Source of the DNA: Microbacterium sp. ProA8
Lineage (GTDB): Bacteria > Actinomycetota > Actinomycetes > Actinomycetales > Microbacteriaceae
Assembly: GCF_039905635.1 (NCBI RefSeq)
Contig: NZ_CP157000.1
Location: 3,100,001 to 3,164,000 of the forward strand
Direction: 5' to 3'
DNA length: 64,000 nt
This document shows positions 32,969 to 42,233 of the stretch, piece after piece. The notes below the pieces were generated by a model that did not search any database, was not told where the DNA came from, and saw only the letters and a list, made by a program, of their open reading frames with translations. Every line of letters begins with the position of its first letter. The first letter of the stretch is position 1. The translations under genes and the position numbers were made by a program.

Positions 32969-33673
32969 TCATCCCGGCAGCACGAGGGGCAGCTCGCGGG
33001 TGTCATCCCACGGCTCGCTCCACCCGAGGCGGTCGAACAGCCCGTCGAGCACCATTCCGGTGAAGCCCCAGACGAGGTGCTCCCCCGTCGCATGCCGCAC
33101 GAGGAATCCCGGGCCGCGCCATTCCTGCCCGTCGCGGCGGATCACCGTCACGCCGCGGTTGGCCGGGTCCAGCAGGTCGGCGACGGGGGCCCGGAACACG
33201 GCGGCGGATTCGGCCTCGTCGACGACGCGGACGGGAGACGGATGCCGCCACCAGCCCAGCACCGGCGTCACGAGGTGCCGCGAGAACGCGAGGGAGATGT
33301 CGGTGAGCTCGCCGAGCACGTCGACGCCGGCAGGGTCGAGGCCGGTCTCTTCGCGGGCTTCACGGAGCGCTGCCGCGACCGGCCCGTCGTCGCCCGGGTC
33401 GAGACGCCCACCGGGGAAGGCGACCTGCCCGGGATGCGCCCGCAGCGTCGTCGCACGCGACAGGAGCAGCACGTCGAGATCGCGCGACACCGCCTGCGCC
33501 TCGGCGTCGTGACCGCTGGGAAACGCGTCGAGGACGCCGAAGAGCATGAGCACGGCGGCCGGGCGGGCACTCGGCTGCGGCGGCAGGTCGATCAACGGTC
33601 TGCGGTCGCCTGTGGGATCGGCGAGGGCGGCGAGTTGCGCCCGCGCGCTCCGGGTGGTCGGTTCGGCGCGCAT
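32969..33673 (-). CDS. NUDIX hydrolase, CoA pyrophosphatase type
   Basis: 234 aa. The Nudix box GGRLDPGDDGPVAAALREAREETGL (residues about 89-113) has the G-x5-E-x7-REUxEE-x-GU pattern with Asp replacing the first Glu. LLLSRATTLRAHPGQVAFPGG upstream is the UPF0035/CoA motif (LL..R....R.H.GQ..FPGG), so it probably cleaves CoA or acyl-CoA to phosphopantetheine derivatives. TACCCT (33680-33685) six bases upstream suggests leaderless transcription. Confidence 0.9.
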   Translation of the reverse strand: MRAEPTTRSARAQLAALADPTGDRRPLIDLPPQPSARPAAVLMLFGVLDAFPSGHDAEAQAVSRDLDVLLLSRATTLRAHPGQVAFPGGRLDPGDDGPVAAALREAREETGLDPAGVDVLGELTDISLAFSRHLVTPVLGWWRHPSPVRVVDEAESAAVFRAPVADLLDPANRGVTVIRRDGQEWRGPGFLVRHATGEHLVWGFTGMVLDGLFDRLGWSEPWDDTRELPLVLPG

Positions 33674-33679
33674 TGGTTC

Positions 33680-33685
33680 AGGGTA
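33680..33685 (-). promoter_or_regulatory. Candidate -10 box of the NUDIX gene
   Basis: TACCCT on the minus strand ends six bases before the ATG at 33673. Confidence 0.45.
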
Positions 33686-33718
33686 CGCCCGGTCGACGAC
33701 ACCCGGATCGCCCGGAAC

Positions 33719-34492
33719 TCAGCCGGCGGGACCCTGGTACCCGAGGCCGGAGCTGATGCGGTCCGCGGTCTCGATGACGATCCGGCCGAGCTCCGCCTCA
33801 CGGGTCTCGAGATCGATGGTCGATCGCGGCCCCGAGATGGAGACCGCCGCGACGATCCGTCCGGATTGGTCGAGGATCGGCGCCGCCACCGACGCCCGGC
33901 CGAGCACGAACTCCTCGACCTCGGTCGCGTATCCGCGGCGGGCGATCAGGGCGACCTCCCTGTCCAGAGTCTCGTGAGTGGTGATGGTCGCCTCGGTGTA
34001 GCCGACGAGCTCGGGGAGCAGGGCGTGACGGGAATCGCGCGATGTGCCGACGAGGGTCGACTTCCCGATGCTGGTGGCGTGCAACGGCACCCGCTGCCCC
34101 ATCAGGGTGTGCGATTTGGGTGAGAGCGGACCCTCGAAGTTGCAGAGATAGATGAGCTCGGCGCCGCGCAGCAGCGCGAGATTGACGCCGAGACCGAGCT
34201 TGCCGGCAAGCCCCTGGGCGATCTGACGACCGACCCGATGCACGCGATTCTGGTTGATCGCGATGCCTGCCAGCGTCAGCAGCTCCGAGCCCAGGAAGTA
34301 GAGCGTCGTCTGTGCATCGCGCTCGACCAGGCCGCCGGCCTCGAGGGTGGCGAGCAGGCGGGACGCGGTCGACTGACCGATTCCGGCCGCCCGGGCGACG
34401 TCGCCCACGCGCATCGGCTCACCGCTCGCGAAGGACTCGAGCACGGAGATCGCCTTCTCCACGCTCTGGTTCGCGCCCTTGTCAACAGCCAT
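33719..34492 (-). CDS. IclR-family regulator of the carbohydrate locus
   Basis: 257 aa. N-terminal winged helix (VGDVARAAGIGQSTASRLLATLEAGGLVER, residues about 28-57) and a C-terminal effector domain (HATSIGKSTLVGTSRD, VSISGPRSTIDLETRE). Strong GGAGG before the ATG. Divergent from the ABC permease genes, with TGCAC-ATA-GTGCA and a second ATAGTGC in the gap. IclR proteins sense small acids or sugar derivatives; this one most likely controls the ABC transporter, oxidoreductase and lyase to its right. Confidence 0.92.
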   Translation of the reverse strand: MAVDKGANQSVEKAISVLESFASGEPMRVGDVARAAGIGQSTASRLLATLEAGGLVERDAQTTLYFLGSELLTLAGIAINQNRVHRVGRQIAQGLAGKLGLGVNLALLRGAELIYLCNFEGPLSPKSHTLMGQRVPLHATSIGKSTLVGTSRDSRHALLPELVGYTEATITTHETLDREVALIARRGYATEVEEFVLGRASVAAPILDQSGRIVAAVSISGPRSTIDLETREAELGRIVIETADRISSGLGYQGPAG

Positions 34493-34541
34493 GTGTCCTC
34501 CGGTTCGTCGTCGGCCCGTGAGGCTCAGTAAACCACATCCA

Positions 34542-34573
34542 TGCACATAGTGCACAGCAGTTGCGAATAGTGC
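34542..34573. promoter_or_regulatory. Candidate IclR operator in the divergent region
   Basis: TGCAC-ATA-GTGCA (34542-34554), a perfect 5-3-5 inverted repeat, followed by a second ATAGTGC (34567-34573). It lies between the IclR gene and the first permease gene where the divergent promoters must be. Confidence 0.5.
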
Positions 34574-34665
34574 GCGGCTCGTGCACTCTGAAGGCGGCGT
34601 CGAAGGATGGCGCCGAGCCGGCGGCTCAGAGATGACGCTCCGGTCCGACTCTGCGAAGGACGACG

Positions 34666-35601
34666 ATGACCACTTCCCGCGTGGCAGCTCCCGACGCTGC
34701 CGCTCGGCGCACGCGAGGCACCCCGCTCAGCGAGCGCACCTTCCTGGCCTTCCTGCTGCTTCCCGGGATCGTGCTGCTGTGCGCGATCGTGCTGTACCCG
34801 CTCATCCGATCGCTGATCTCCGCCTTCTTCGACGAGAACCTGCTGTACCCCGGCATGACGTTCGTGGGGCTCCAGAACATCATCGGCGTCCTCACCACCG
34901 AGTTCGGCCCGCTGCTCACGCAGACCCTCATCTTCACCGTCGGGGCCACCGTGGCGCCGTTCGTCATCGGACTCGCGCTGGCACTGGTGCTCAACCAGAC
35001 CTTCCGCGGTCAGCGGTTCCTCCGCGGCGCGTTCCTCATCCCCTGGCTGATCCCCGGCGTCGTCGTGTCCTTCCTCTGGATGTGGATCTTCGACGCGAAC
35101 TACGGCGTGCTCAACGGCATCCTCCTGAGCATCGGGGTCATCGACAGCCCGATCGCCTGGCTGTTCCAGACGGACACCGCGCGCGTCGCGCTGATCGTCG
35201 CCAAGACGTGGAACACCTTTCCCTGGATCATGGTGATGCTCCTCGCCGCGCTGCAGACGGTCCCGGCCGAGCTCCACGAAGCGGCGGCGATGGACGGCGC
35301 CGGCACGGTGCGACGGTTCTTCACCGTCACCTGGCCGCACATCCGCGGCGTCGCCGGCTTGGTGGTGCTGCTCGAGTTCATCTGGAACTTCCAGCACTTC
35401 GACACGATCTTCGTCCTCACCGGCGGCGGACCGGCGGGTACGACGAACACCTTCGCGACCGAGGTGTACGACACCGCCTTCAAGGGATACGACCTGGGTC
35501 ACGCGGGTGCGCTGGGCATCCTCTGGATGGCGCTGCTCACCATCCTCGTCGTCGTCTACGTCTGGCTCTCCGAGCGCGGCGAGAAGGGAGCCCGCGGATG
35601 A
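34666..35601 (+). CDS. Carbohydrate ABC transporter permease (MalF/UgpA type)
   Basis: 311 aa, six membrane segments. The EAA loop is EAAAMDGAGTVRRFFTVTWPHI near residue 205, which contacts the ATPase. The N-terminus is a 25-residue basic tail. Ribosome binding site AAGGA. Its stop overlaps the start of the second permease (ATGA). First gene of the sugar operon opposite the IclR regulator. No ATPase is encoded nearby, so a shared MsmK-like ATPase elsewhere must power it. Confidence 0.93.
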   Translation: MTTSRVAAPDAAARRTRGTPLSERTFLAFLLLPGIVLLCAIVLYPLIRSLISAFFDENLLYPGMTFVGLQNIIGVLTTEFGPLLTQTLIFTVGATVAPFVIGLALALVLNQTFRGQRFLRGAFLIPWLIPGVVVSFLWMWIFDANYGVLNGILLSIGVIDSPIAWLFQTDTARVALIVAKTWNTFPWIMVMLLAALQTVPAELHEAAAMDGAGTVRRFFTVTWPHIRGVAGLVVLLEFIWNFQHFDTIFVLTGGGPAGTTNTFATEVYDTAFKGYDLGHAGALGILWMALLTILVVVYVWLSERGEKGARG

Positions 35602-36491
35602 CCACCATCACCGCCACACCCATCACGGTCCTCGCCGAGGAGGCGCCGCCTCCCGGCGCCCGGCGTCGGCGCCGCCGCGTCCGTTGGGGAACCTGGATCA
35701 CTCTGGCCGTGATCTCGCTCTTCGGATTCGCGCCCGTGTACTGGCTCCTCGCCACCTCGCTCACGCCCAGCGATCAGGTGTTCGCGTTCCCGCCGACGCT
35801 GTTCCCCAAAGAGGTGACGTTCTCCCACTACGCGACGGTGTTCGGAAACGAGGCGATCTTCGTCTACTTCCGCAACAGCGTGATCGTGTCGGTGATCACC
35901 GCCGTGCTCTCGGTGATCGTGTCGATGTACATGGGCTATGCGTTCTCGAAGTACCGCTTCGCGGGCCGCAAGTCGCTCATGTACTTCGTGCTGTCGAGCC
36001 AGATGTTCCCTCAGGCGCTGCTGCTCGTGACGCTCTACCTCGTCTTCGCACAGTTCGGCCTGCTGAACACCTACCTCGCACTCATCCTCTCGTTCACCAC
36101 CTTCACGCTCCCGCTGTGCGTCTGGATGCTGAAGGGCTTCTTCGATGCGCTCCCCGACGACCTGATCGAAGCGGCGCGCATCGACGGCGCAGGCCCGTGG
36201 CGCATCTTCCACTCGATCGTCCTTCCGCTCGCCGCTCCTGGACTGGTCGCGGCAGGGCTGTTCGCCTTCGTGCGCGGGTGGAACGACTTCATCTTCGCGC
36301 TCACCCTTGCCGGCCCCGACCGGCAGACCCTTCCCCCAGGCCTCGTCAACACCTTCATCTCGGAGGCGAGCACGTCGTGGCCCGCGCTCATGGCGGCCTC
36401 GCTCGTGGTCTCGGTGCCCGTCTGCATCGCCTTCATCCTCCTCCAGCGCTTCCTCGTCGGCGGGATCACCGCCGGTGCGGTCAAGGGCTGA
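35598..36491 (+). CDS. Carbohydrate ABC transporter permease (MalG type)
   Basis: 297 aa, six membrane segments. EAA loop EAARIDGAGPWRIFHSIVLPL near residue 193. The basic N-terminus [10 protein letters not shown] sets the cytoplasmic side. Coupled to the first permease by ATGA and followed 57 bases later by the binding protein. Pairs with the first permease to form the membrane pore for an oligosaccharide. Confidence 0.93.
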   Translation: MTTITATPITVLAEEAPPPGARRRRRRVRWGTWITLAVISLFGFAPVYWLLATSLTPSDQVFAFPPTLFPKEVTFSHYATVFGNEAIFVYFRNSVIVSVITAVLSVIVSMYMGYAFSKYRFAGRKSLMYFVLSSQMFPQALLLVTLYLVFAQFGLLNTYLALILSFTTFTLPLCVWMLKGFFDALPDDLIEAARIDGAGPWRIFHSIVLPLAAPGLVAAGLFAFVRGWNDFIFALTLAGPDRQTLPPGLVNTFISEASTSWPALMAASLVVSVPVCIAFILLQRFLVGGITAGAVKG

Positions 36492-36548
36492 ACCCCACGT
36501 TCGTTCCTCTCCCACCATCACCCGATCGCATTGTTCGAAGGAGAACTC

Positions 36549-37835
36549 ATGGCAAACGACATCTCGCGGCGGTCTCTGCTGCGCTACTCCGTGTTGGGGC
36601 TCGGCGGGGCCGCTCTGCTCGGCCTCGCGGGCTGCTCGACCGGAGTCGCCGGCGCCCCGGTCACGACGCCCGGCGCAGCGGAGCCGACAGACTTCGCGTT
36701 CGCGTCCTGGAGCCTGTCCGAGGAGGCGGCCAAACCCACGATCGAGGCGGCGCTCAAGAGCTTCTCGAGCGCCGAGGGCATCTCGATCGACACCAGCGCG
36801 TACCCGTATAACGAGTACCTCAATCAGCTCACCCTGCAGGTTCGGGGCGGGCAGTTCTCGGGTGCGGCACAGCTCGACGTCGCGTGGCTGTCGGCCCTCG
36901 CGGCACTGGGAAAGCTGACCGACCTCTCCGCATACACCGGCGGCCGCGGCTACACGGATGCCGCACTGGGCGCCGGCACGTCGGGCGGCAAGCAGCTCGG
37001 ACTCCCCTGGACCATTGGCGCGATCGGTCTCATCGGCAACGCTGAGCTGTTCGACAAGGCGGGAGCCTCGCTCACGCCCGGAACGATCGACGAGTTCGAG
37101 GACGGCCTCCGCGCGTTGAAGGGCATCGGAGTGATCCCGTACGCCGCGAGCACCAAGGCCGCGCAGCTGAAGGACATCGTCGTGTGGATGCAGACGTTCG
37201 GCTCGCCGATCATCGAGGACGGGAAGTCGACGATCGGTGACGACGCGTCGGTCGAGGCTGTCGAGTGGTACAAGAAGCTGTACGACGACGGCCTGATCGC
37301 GGCCGACGTCGACCGCGCGGCGGCCCGCACCCTCTTCTCACAGGGCGCGACCGCACTCTACGACGATGCGCCGGTCGGCAAGTCGTCGGTGGTTTCGCAG
37401 TCACCCGATGCCACGCTCGGCGACAAGATGACCCCCATCGCGCGACCCGTCCTCAAGGCGGGATCCACGCCTCAGCACGTGCTGTGGGGCCACCTCGTCG
37501 TCGTCGTCGACGGCGAGGGCGCCGGCACCGCCGCCGACTTCGCGCAGTGGCTCACGAGCGACCCTGAGCAGAGCGAGGAGTACTTCGCGGCACTCGGGCT
37601 GCCCCCGACCACCGAAGCGGCACTGGCATCCGACACGGTCACCGCGAACGCGTTCGTCCAGGCCTTCACCGAAACCGTCACGTCCACCGCGAAGTCGAGC
37701 CCGCTGTGGGAGTACCCGTCCTACGCGCAGATGGAGACGGCGATCGCCGAGCAGGTCCAAGCGGTCCTGATCGGCCAGAAGTCGGCATCCGACGCGATGA
37801 AGACCGCCGGCGACACGATCACAGGCCTTATCTGA
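36549..37835 (+). CDS. Extracellular sugar-binding lipoprotein of the ABC transporter
   Basis: 428 aa. Signal peptide with twin arginines (ISRRSLLRYS) and a lipobox LAGC with Cys29 as the lipidated residue, so it is anchored outside the membrane, possibly by the Tat route. The mature protein has the family 1 solute-binding fold (FASWSLSEEAAKPTIEAAL; GLPWTIGAIGLIGN). Ribosome binding site GAAGGAG. A strong hairpin follows it (37851-37878). The ligand is probably an oligosaccharide released by the secreted lyase downstream. Confidence 0.93.
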   Translation: MANDISRRSLLRYSVLGLGGAALLGLAGCSTGVAGAPVTTPGAAEPTDFAFASWSLSEEAAKPTIEAALKSFSSAEGISIDTSAYPYNEYLNQLTLQVRGGQFSGAAQLDVAWLSALAALGKLTDLSAYTGGRGYTDAALGAGTSGGKQLGLPWTIGAIGLIGNAELFDKAGASLTPGTIDEFEDGLRALKGIGVIPYAASTKAAQLKDIVVWMQTFGSPIIEDGKSTIGDDASVEAVEWYKKLYDDGLIAADVDRAAARTLFSQGATALYDDAPVGKSSVVSQSPDATLGDKMTPIARPVLKAGSTPQHVLWGHLVVVVDGEGAGTAADFAQWLTSDPEQSEEYFAALGLPPTTEAALASDTVTANAFVQAFTETVTSTAKSSPLWEYPSYAQMETAIAEQVQAVLIGQKSASDAMKTAGDTITGLI

Positions 37836-37850
37836 AACCCCCTTCTCTCC

Positions 37851-37878
37851 GCCGGCCCGGGGTCGTCCCCGGGCCGGC
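37851..37878 (+). terminator. Strong hairpin after the binding-protein gene
   Basis: GCCGGCCCGGGG-TCGT-CCCCGGGCCGGC, a perfect 12-bp stem just after the binding-protein stop and before the FAD oxidoreductase. It may end part of the transcripts or protect the binding-protein message so that it is made in excess, as is common in such operons. Confidence 0.65.
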
Positions 37879-37917
37879 GACCTCACCTGCCCCCAACCGC
37901 TACCCGCCGAAGGAACC

Positions 37918-40185
37918 ATGCGCACTCAGAACGTCGAAGCCGATATCACCGTGGTCGGAGGCGGCCTGGCCGGCGTCTGCGCCGCGATCAGCGCGGCGCG
38001 GCTCGGCAAGCGGGTGGCGCTCATCGGGAATCGACCGGTGCTCGGCGGCAACTCGTCGTCGGAGGTGCGGGTCTGGGTCGTGGGTGCGACCGGCCACGGC
38101 GTGCAGCGGTTCGCCCGCGAGAGCGGAGTCATCGGCGAGCTCTACGTCGAGAATCAGTACCGCAACCCCGAGGGGAACCCGATCATCTGGGACGAGGTGG
38201 TCTTCGACGCGGTCCGGGCCGAGCCGAACATCACCGTCTTCCTCAACACCGACGTGCGAGAGGTCGACGCCGCCGACATCGACGGCGAGCGCGTCGTCAC
38301 CGCGGTCCGCGGATGGACGATGGGATCCGAGACCCTCACGACCTTCACGAGCCCCTACTTCCTGGACTGCACCGGCGACGGGCTCGTCGGCCACCTCGCC
38401 GGCGCCGAGTACCGCATCGGGCGCGAGGCGTCGCACGAGTTCGGCGAGTCGTGGGCACCCGAAGAAGCCGACGGTGAGCTGCTGGGGTCGACGATCCTCT
38501 TCTACACGAAGGATCTCGGCCGCCCGGTGGACTTCGTGGCCCCGGACTCCGCGAAGGACATCACGAAGACCCCGATCCCCACGTCGCGCATCCTGCGATC
38601 GGGCGACAAGGGCGCCCATTACTGGTGGATCGAATGGGGCGGCCATCTCGACACCGTCCACGACAACGAGATCATCCGCGACGAGCTGCGCTCGGTCATC
38701 TTCGGCATCTGGGACTACATCAAGAACTCCGGGAAGTTCGATGCCGCGAACCTCGACCTGGAGTGGGTCGGCTCGCTCCCGGGCAAGCGGGAGTACCGCC
38801 GCTTCCTCGGCGACCACATGCTGTCGCAGAACGACATCCTCGACCAGATCGATCACCCGGATGCCGTCGCCTTCGGCGGCTGGTCGATCGACCTCCACCC
38901 GGTCGAGGGCATGTACGCCACGAAGGCCGGCGCCCATCAGCGGTACTCGAACGGGATCTACGGCATCCCGTTCCGCAGCTACTACTCGCGCAACATCGCC
39001 AACCTGCTGCTGGCCGGCCGCGACATCTCGGCGACGCACGTCGCCTTCGGCTCGACGCGCGTCATGGCCACCTGCGGCGCGGGGGGCGAGGCTGCGGGCA
39101 CGGGCGCGTCGCTCGCGCTCGACCTCGGCGTGCGTCCGCGCGAGCTGGCGACGGCGCACGTCGAGACCCTCCGCCAGACGATGCTGCGACAGGATGCCTC
39201 GGTCTTCGGCATCCGCAATTCCGATCCGTCGGATCTCGCGCGCCGTGCCGTCGTGACCGCGTCGAGCACGGCCCGCACGCTGGACCCAGCAGAGCTCGCG
39301 CCGGGCGCCCGCGAGACGCCGTTCGCGCTCGAGCGGGATCTCGGGATCCTGCTGCCCGTCGACCCGAGACTCGACCACGTCGACGTCCTCCTGCACACGG
39401 AGCGCGACGTGACGCTCGGTGCGTCGCTGTGGACGACGGGGCACCTGCAGAACGCCGTGCCGATCGACGAGCGCGCGCGCGTCGAGGTCGAGGTCCCGGC
39501 CTCGCCTGAACCTCAATGGGTACGTCTTCCGCTCAGCTGGAACCCGGATGAGCCCGAGAGCGTCGTGGTGGTGCTCGAGGCCGCCGAGGGCGTGGCGGTT
39601 GTGCTGAGCGATGCGCAGATCCCGGGCGTGCTCGCGCTCCCCCATCGCCCGCAGGCCGACGGCGACGCGAACGTCGCCGTCGACGAGTCAGAGAGCGTCA
39701 TCGCGTGGCCCGCCATCCCGCTGCGCGGCCGCACACCCCGCGTGCGGGTGAGCCCGGCGACCGACGCGTTCGACGAATCCCGGGCCGTCGCCGGGTACCA
39801 GCGTTTCTACGGCGGTCCGAACCTCTGGATGTCGCTGCCGAGCGGTGCAGATCCCGAGACCGCGGAGTCCCTCACGCTCGAATGGTCGGAGTCGCAGCGA
39901 ATCCGCAGCGTCCGTCTCGTCTTCGACGACGACACGGACGTCGAGCTCAACACGCTGCACCACCACCGCACGCCCGATCGCATCTTCCCCGAGCTCGTGC
40001 GGGACTACGTGCTCGAAGTGTGCGAGGACGGCGGCGGCTGGCGCGAGATCGTGCGTGTCGGGGCGAACCGACGTCGGCAGCGGGTGCACGAGACATCCGC
40101 CGACGACGTGCAGGCGCTCCGCCTGCGCGTGCTCGCCACGAACGGCGCCCCGCAGGCACGTGTGGTGTCGATCCGCGTCTACTGA
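37918..40185 (+). CDS. FAD-dependent oxidoreductase (FAD_oxidored family) of the carbohydrate locus
   Basis: 755 aa. FAD motif VVGGGLAGVCAAISAARLG (residues 12-30), with RPVLGGNSSSEVRVWVVGA just after and a late FAD contact RDISATHVAFGSTRVMATCGAGGEAAGT, typical of pfam12831 proteins. The last 280 residues form beta-sandwich-like regions (one ends VRDYVLEVCEDGGGWREIVRVGANRR, resembling a discoidin-type domain). No signal peptide. Members of this family are often encoded in polysaccharide loci, but their reaction is not well known; oxidation or elimination on an unsaturated uronate is one possibility. Transcribed with the ABC transporter and lyase genes. Confidence 0.82.
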   Translation: MRTQNVEADITVVGGGLAGVCAAISAARLGKRVALIGNRPVLGGNSSSEVRVWVVGATGHGVQRFARESGVIGELYVENQYRNPEGNPIIWDEVVFDAVRAEPNITVFLNTDVREVDAADIDGERVVTAVRGWTMGSETLTTFTSPYFLDCTGDGLVGHLAGAEYRIGREASHEFGESWAPEEADGELLGSTILFYTKDLGRPVDFVAPDSAKDITKTPIPTSRILRSGDKGAHYWWIEWGGHLDTVHDNEIIRDELRSVIFGIWDYIKNSGKFDAANLDLEWVGSLPGKREYRRFLGDHMLSQNDILDQIDHPDAVAFGGWSIDLHPVEGMYATKAGAHQRYSNGIYGIPFRSYYSRNIANLLLAGRDISATHVAFGSTRVMATCGAGGEAAGTGASLALDLGVRPRELATAHVETLRQTMLRQDASVFGIRNSDPSDLARRAVVTASSTARTLDPAELAPGARETPFALERDLGILLPVDPRLDHVDVLLHTERDVTLGASLWTTGHLQNAVPIDERARVEVEVPASPEPQWVRLPLSWNPDEPESVVVVLEAAEGVAVVLSDAQIPGVLALPHRPQADGDANVAVDESESVIAWPAIPLRGRTPRVRVSPATDAFDESRAVAGYQRFYGGPNLWMSLPSGADPETAESLTLEWSESQRIRSVRLVFDDDTDVELNTLHHHRTPDRIFPELVRDYVLEVCEDGGGWREIVRVGANRRRQRVHETSADDVQALRLRVLATNGAPQARVVSIRVY

Positions 40186-40249
40186 ACCGGCGCGGACCGC
40201 CGCGCGCACCGAGCTCGCACCTCGAAAGCCCAACAGAAGGAGGAAACCG

Positions 40250-42130
40250 ATGATCAAGGCTCGATGGCGAGCTTCGCTCGCCGCTGTCGCCGTGCTCGCG
40301 TTGGTGGGAGCGGCGCAGCCGGCGCTCGCACAGACCGGCGAGGACGGCACGTTCCGCGACGATTTCGACACGCTCGGCAGCGCGTGGACGAGCGCCGCCG
40401 GCGACTGGCAGGCGTCCGACGGCGCCGCCCGCGTCGTGACGGCGGGCTCGACGCGCGGATCGGTGCTGGCACTGACCGAGCTGGGCCTCGAGCCCGTCAG
40501 CACGGCGACCGCGACGTTCCGCACCGAAGGCGGCGGCGCGACGGCGTGGGCCGGCTTCACCGTGCACCGCTCCGGCACCACCGACGACTACACGCAGTCG
40601 GGCTACACCGTCCTCGTCCGCAACAACGGCGAGCTCGCGGTGATCAAGGCGGCCGGCAACTCGGCCGTGACGTACCTGGGGGCGACTCCCACGGCGGCAC
40701 GGCCGGGGACCGACTGGGTCACGGTGACGGCTCGCCTGGACGGCGACCGGTTGGACGTCTCGATGGGCGGGGCGGCGCAGCCGCTTCTCTCGGTGACGGA
40801 CTCCTCGTTCGACGACGGCGGCTTCTCGCTCGCCGCCCACCGCGATGTTCGGATGGTCGTCGACTCCGTGGAGCTGACCGGCGTCGCGGAGCGCGACGAG
40901 CCGGCACCCGCGGACTGCATCGCGTGGTCGGGCGAGCCCGCCGCGACGGCCGAGCGCGGCCTCGTGCTGAACAGTCCCGAGCGCATCGCCGAGGTCGCCC
41001 GTCGCGCGGACCACGGCGTCGAGCCTCAGGCGTCCGGATTCGATCTCCTCATGGCCGACGTCGCCGCCGGGATGGCGCGCACGCCGGCACCGCCGGAGAT
41101 CTTCTTCGTGCCGTTCTTCTACAACAACCCCACCGCCCACCGGGCGGCCCGCGATGGACTGCAGAACGACGCGAACACCGCCTATCAGCTCGCGCTGGCG
41201 TACCGACTCACGGGCGACGAGAGTTACGGCTCACATGCCGCCCAGTTCATCGACGCGTGGATGGCCACGGTCGACTGCGTGCGCACCGGCGAGGACTCCG
41301 CGTTGGCGTTCAGCTACCACTTCCCCGCGTTCGTGTTCGCGGCCGAGCTGCTCCGCGGCACGCCGGCGTGGTCGGAGCAGGGAGAGCGCGCGTTCGCCGG
41401 CTTCCTTGCGGAGACGGCGACTCCGGTCGCCGGCTCGATCCTCCATCGCAGCAACAACTGGGGCAGCTGGGCGCTCGAGCTGACCGCGGCGAGCGCGGCG
41501 TATCTGGACGATGCGGCGGCGATCGAAGCCGCTTACACGCGGGCCACCGAGCTGATCGAGCACCAGATCGACGCGAACGGCCACATGCCCGAGGAGGTCA
41601 CCCGCAACAACGGCGTCGGCGACTACGGGATCTGGTACACGCACTTCTCACTGCTGCCGCTTCTCCTCACGGCGGAGACGCTCAACGGCCACGGCCGCGA
41701 TCTGCACACGTACGTCAACGCGAACGGCACCGGCCTCGCCGATGCCGTCGCGGCCGCGAGCTCGTGGGTCGCCGACCCGGAGAGCTTCCCGTACTACACC
41801 GGCGACGTCGCGAAGCTCGCCAACGTGCGGACGATCGACTACCTCCGAGCGGTCGGTGTGACGGCCCACAGCATGAGCTATTTCGAGCTTGCCGCGAACC
41901 ACTACCCCTCGGCGATCCTCGACGCCCTGCTCACGGAAGAAGGTGCCATGACGACGATCCATTCGGCGCCGCACCTCAGTCTCACGCACGGCGGACTCGC
42001 GGACCCGTCACGACCGGGCGGCGGCCATGGACGCGCGCCCGACCACGCGGGAGTGCCCGGTCCGCCCGATCACGCCGGCGTCCCGGGGATGCCGGGTCAC
42101 GCCGACGGAGGCGGTCAGCTGCCGGACTGA
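40250..42130 (+). CDS. Secreted alginate-lyase-like enzyme
   Basis: 626 aa. Signal peptide MIKARWRASLAAVAVLALV ending near ALAQ. Residues about 35-215 are a jelly-roll domain (FRDDFDTLGSAWTSAAGDWQASDG, LamG/3-keto-disaccharide-hydrolase-like). Residues about 225-590 resemble the alginate lyase (PF05426) toroid, with SNNWGSWALEL near residue 402 and GVGDYGIWYTHFSLLPL near 465. The tail contains PDHAGVPG repeats rich in Pro, Gly and His. Strong AGAAGGAGG site. Exported enzyme likely to cut a uronate polysaccharide whose fragments the ABC system imports; substrate not proven. Confidence 0.82.
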   Translation: MIKARWRASLAAVAVLALVGAAQPALAQTGEDGTFRDDFDTLGSAWTSAAGDWQASDGAARVVTAGSTRGSVLALTELGLEPVSTATATFRTEGGGATAWAGFTVHRSGTTDDYTQSGYTVLVRNNGELAVIKAAGNSAVTYLGATPTAARPGTDWVTVTARLDGDRLDVSMGGAAQPLLSVTDSSFDDGGFSLAAHRDVRMVVDSVELTGVAERDEPAPADCIAWSGEPAATAERGLVLNSPERIAEVARRADHGVEPQASGFDLLMADVAAGMARTPAPPEIFFVPFFYNNPTAHRAARDGLQNDANTAYQLALAYRLTGDESYGSHAAQFIDAWMATVDCVRTGEDSALAFSYHFPAFVFAAELLRGTPAWSEQGERAFAGFLAETATPVAGSILHRSNNWGSWALELTAASAAYLDDAAAIEAAYTRATELIEHQIDANGHMPEEVTRNNGVGDYGIWYTHFSLLPLLLTAETLNGHGRDLHTYVNANGTGLADAVAAASSWVADPESFPYYTGDVAKLANVRTIDYLRAVGVTAHSMSYFELAANHYPSAILDALLTEEGAMTTIHSAPHLSLTHGGLADPSRPGGGHGRAPDHAGVPGPPDHAGVPGMPGHADGGGQLPD

Positions 42131-42185
42131 TCCCACCAGCGAGCGGACGAGTCGTCGGTGACGGAGGCCGCCGAGATGAGCGAAC

Positions 42186-42215
42186 GCCCGGGAGACGCCG
42201 ATGCGTCTCCCGGGC
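42186..42215. terminator. Bidirectional terminator hairpin
   Basis: GCCCGGGAGACGC, loop CGAT, GCGTCTCCCGGGC: a perfect 13-bp stem between the convergent lyase gene and the hypothetical gene at 42234. Confidence 0.75.
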
Positions 42216-42233
42216 GCCACGCGTCGAGTCGTG

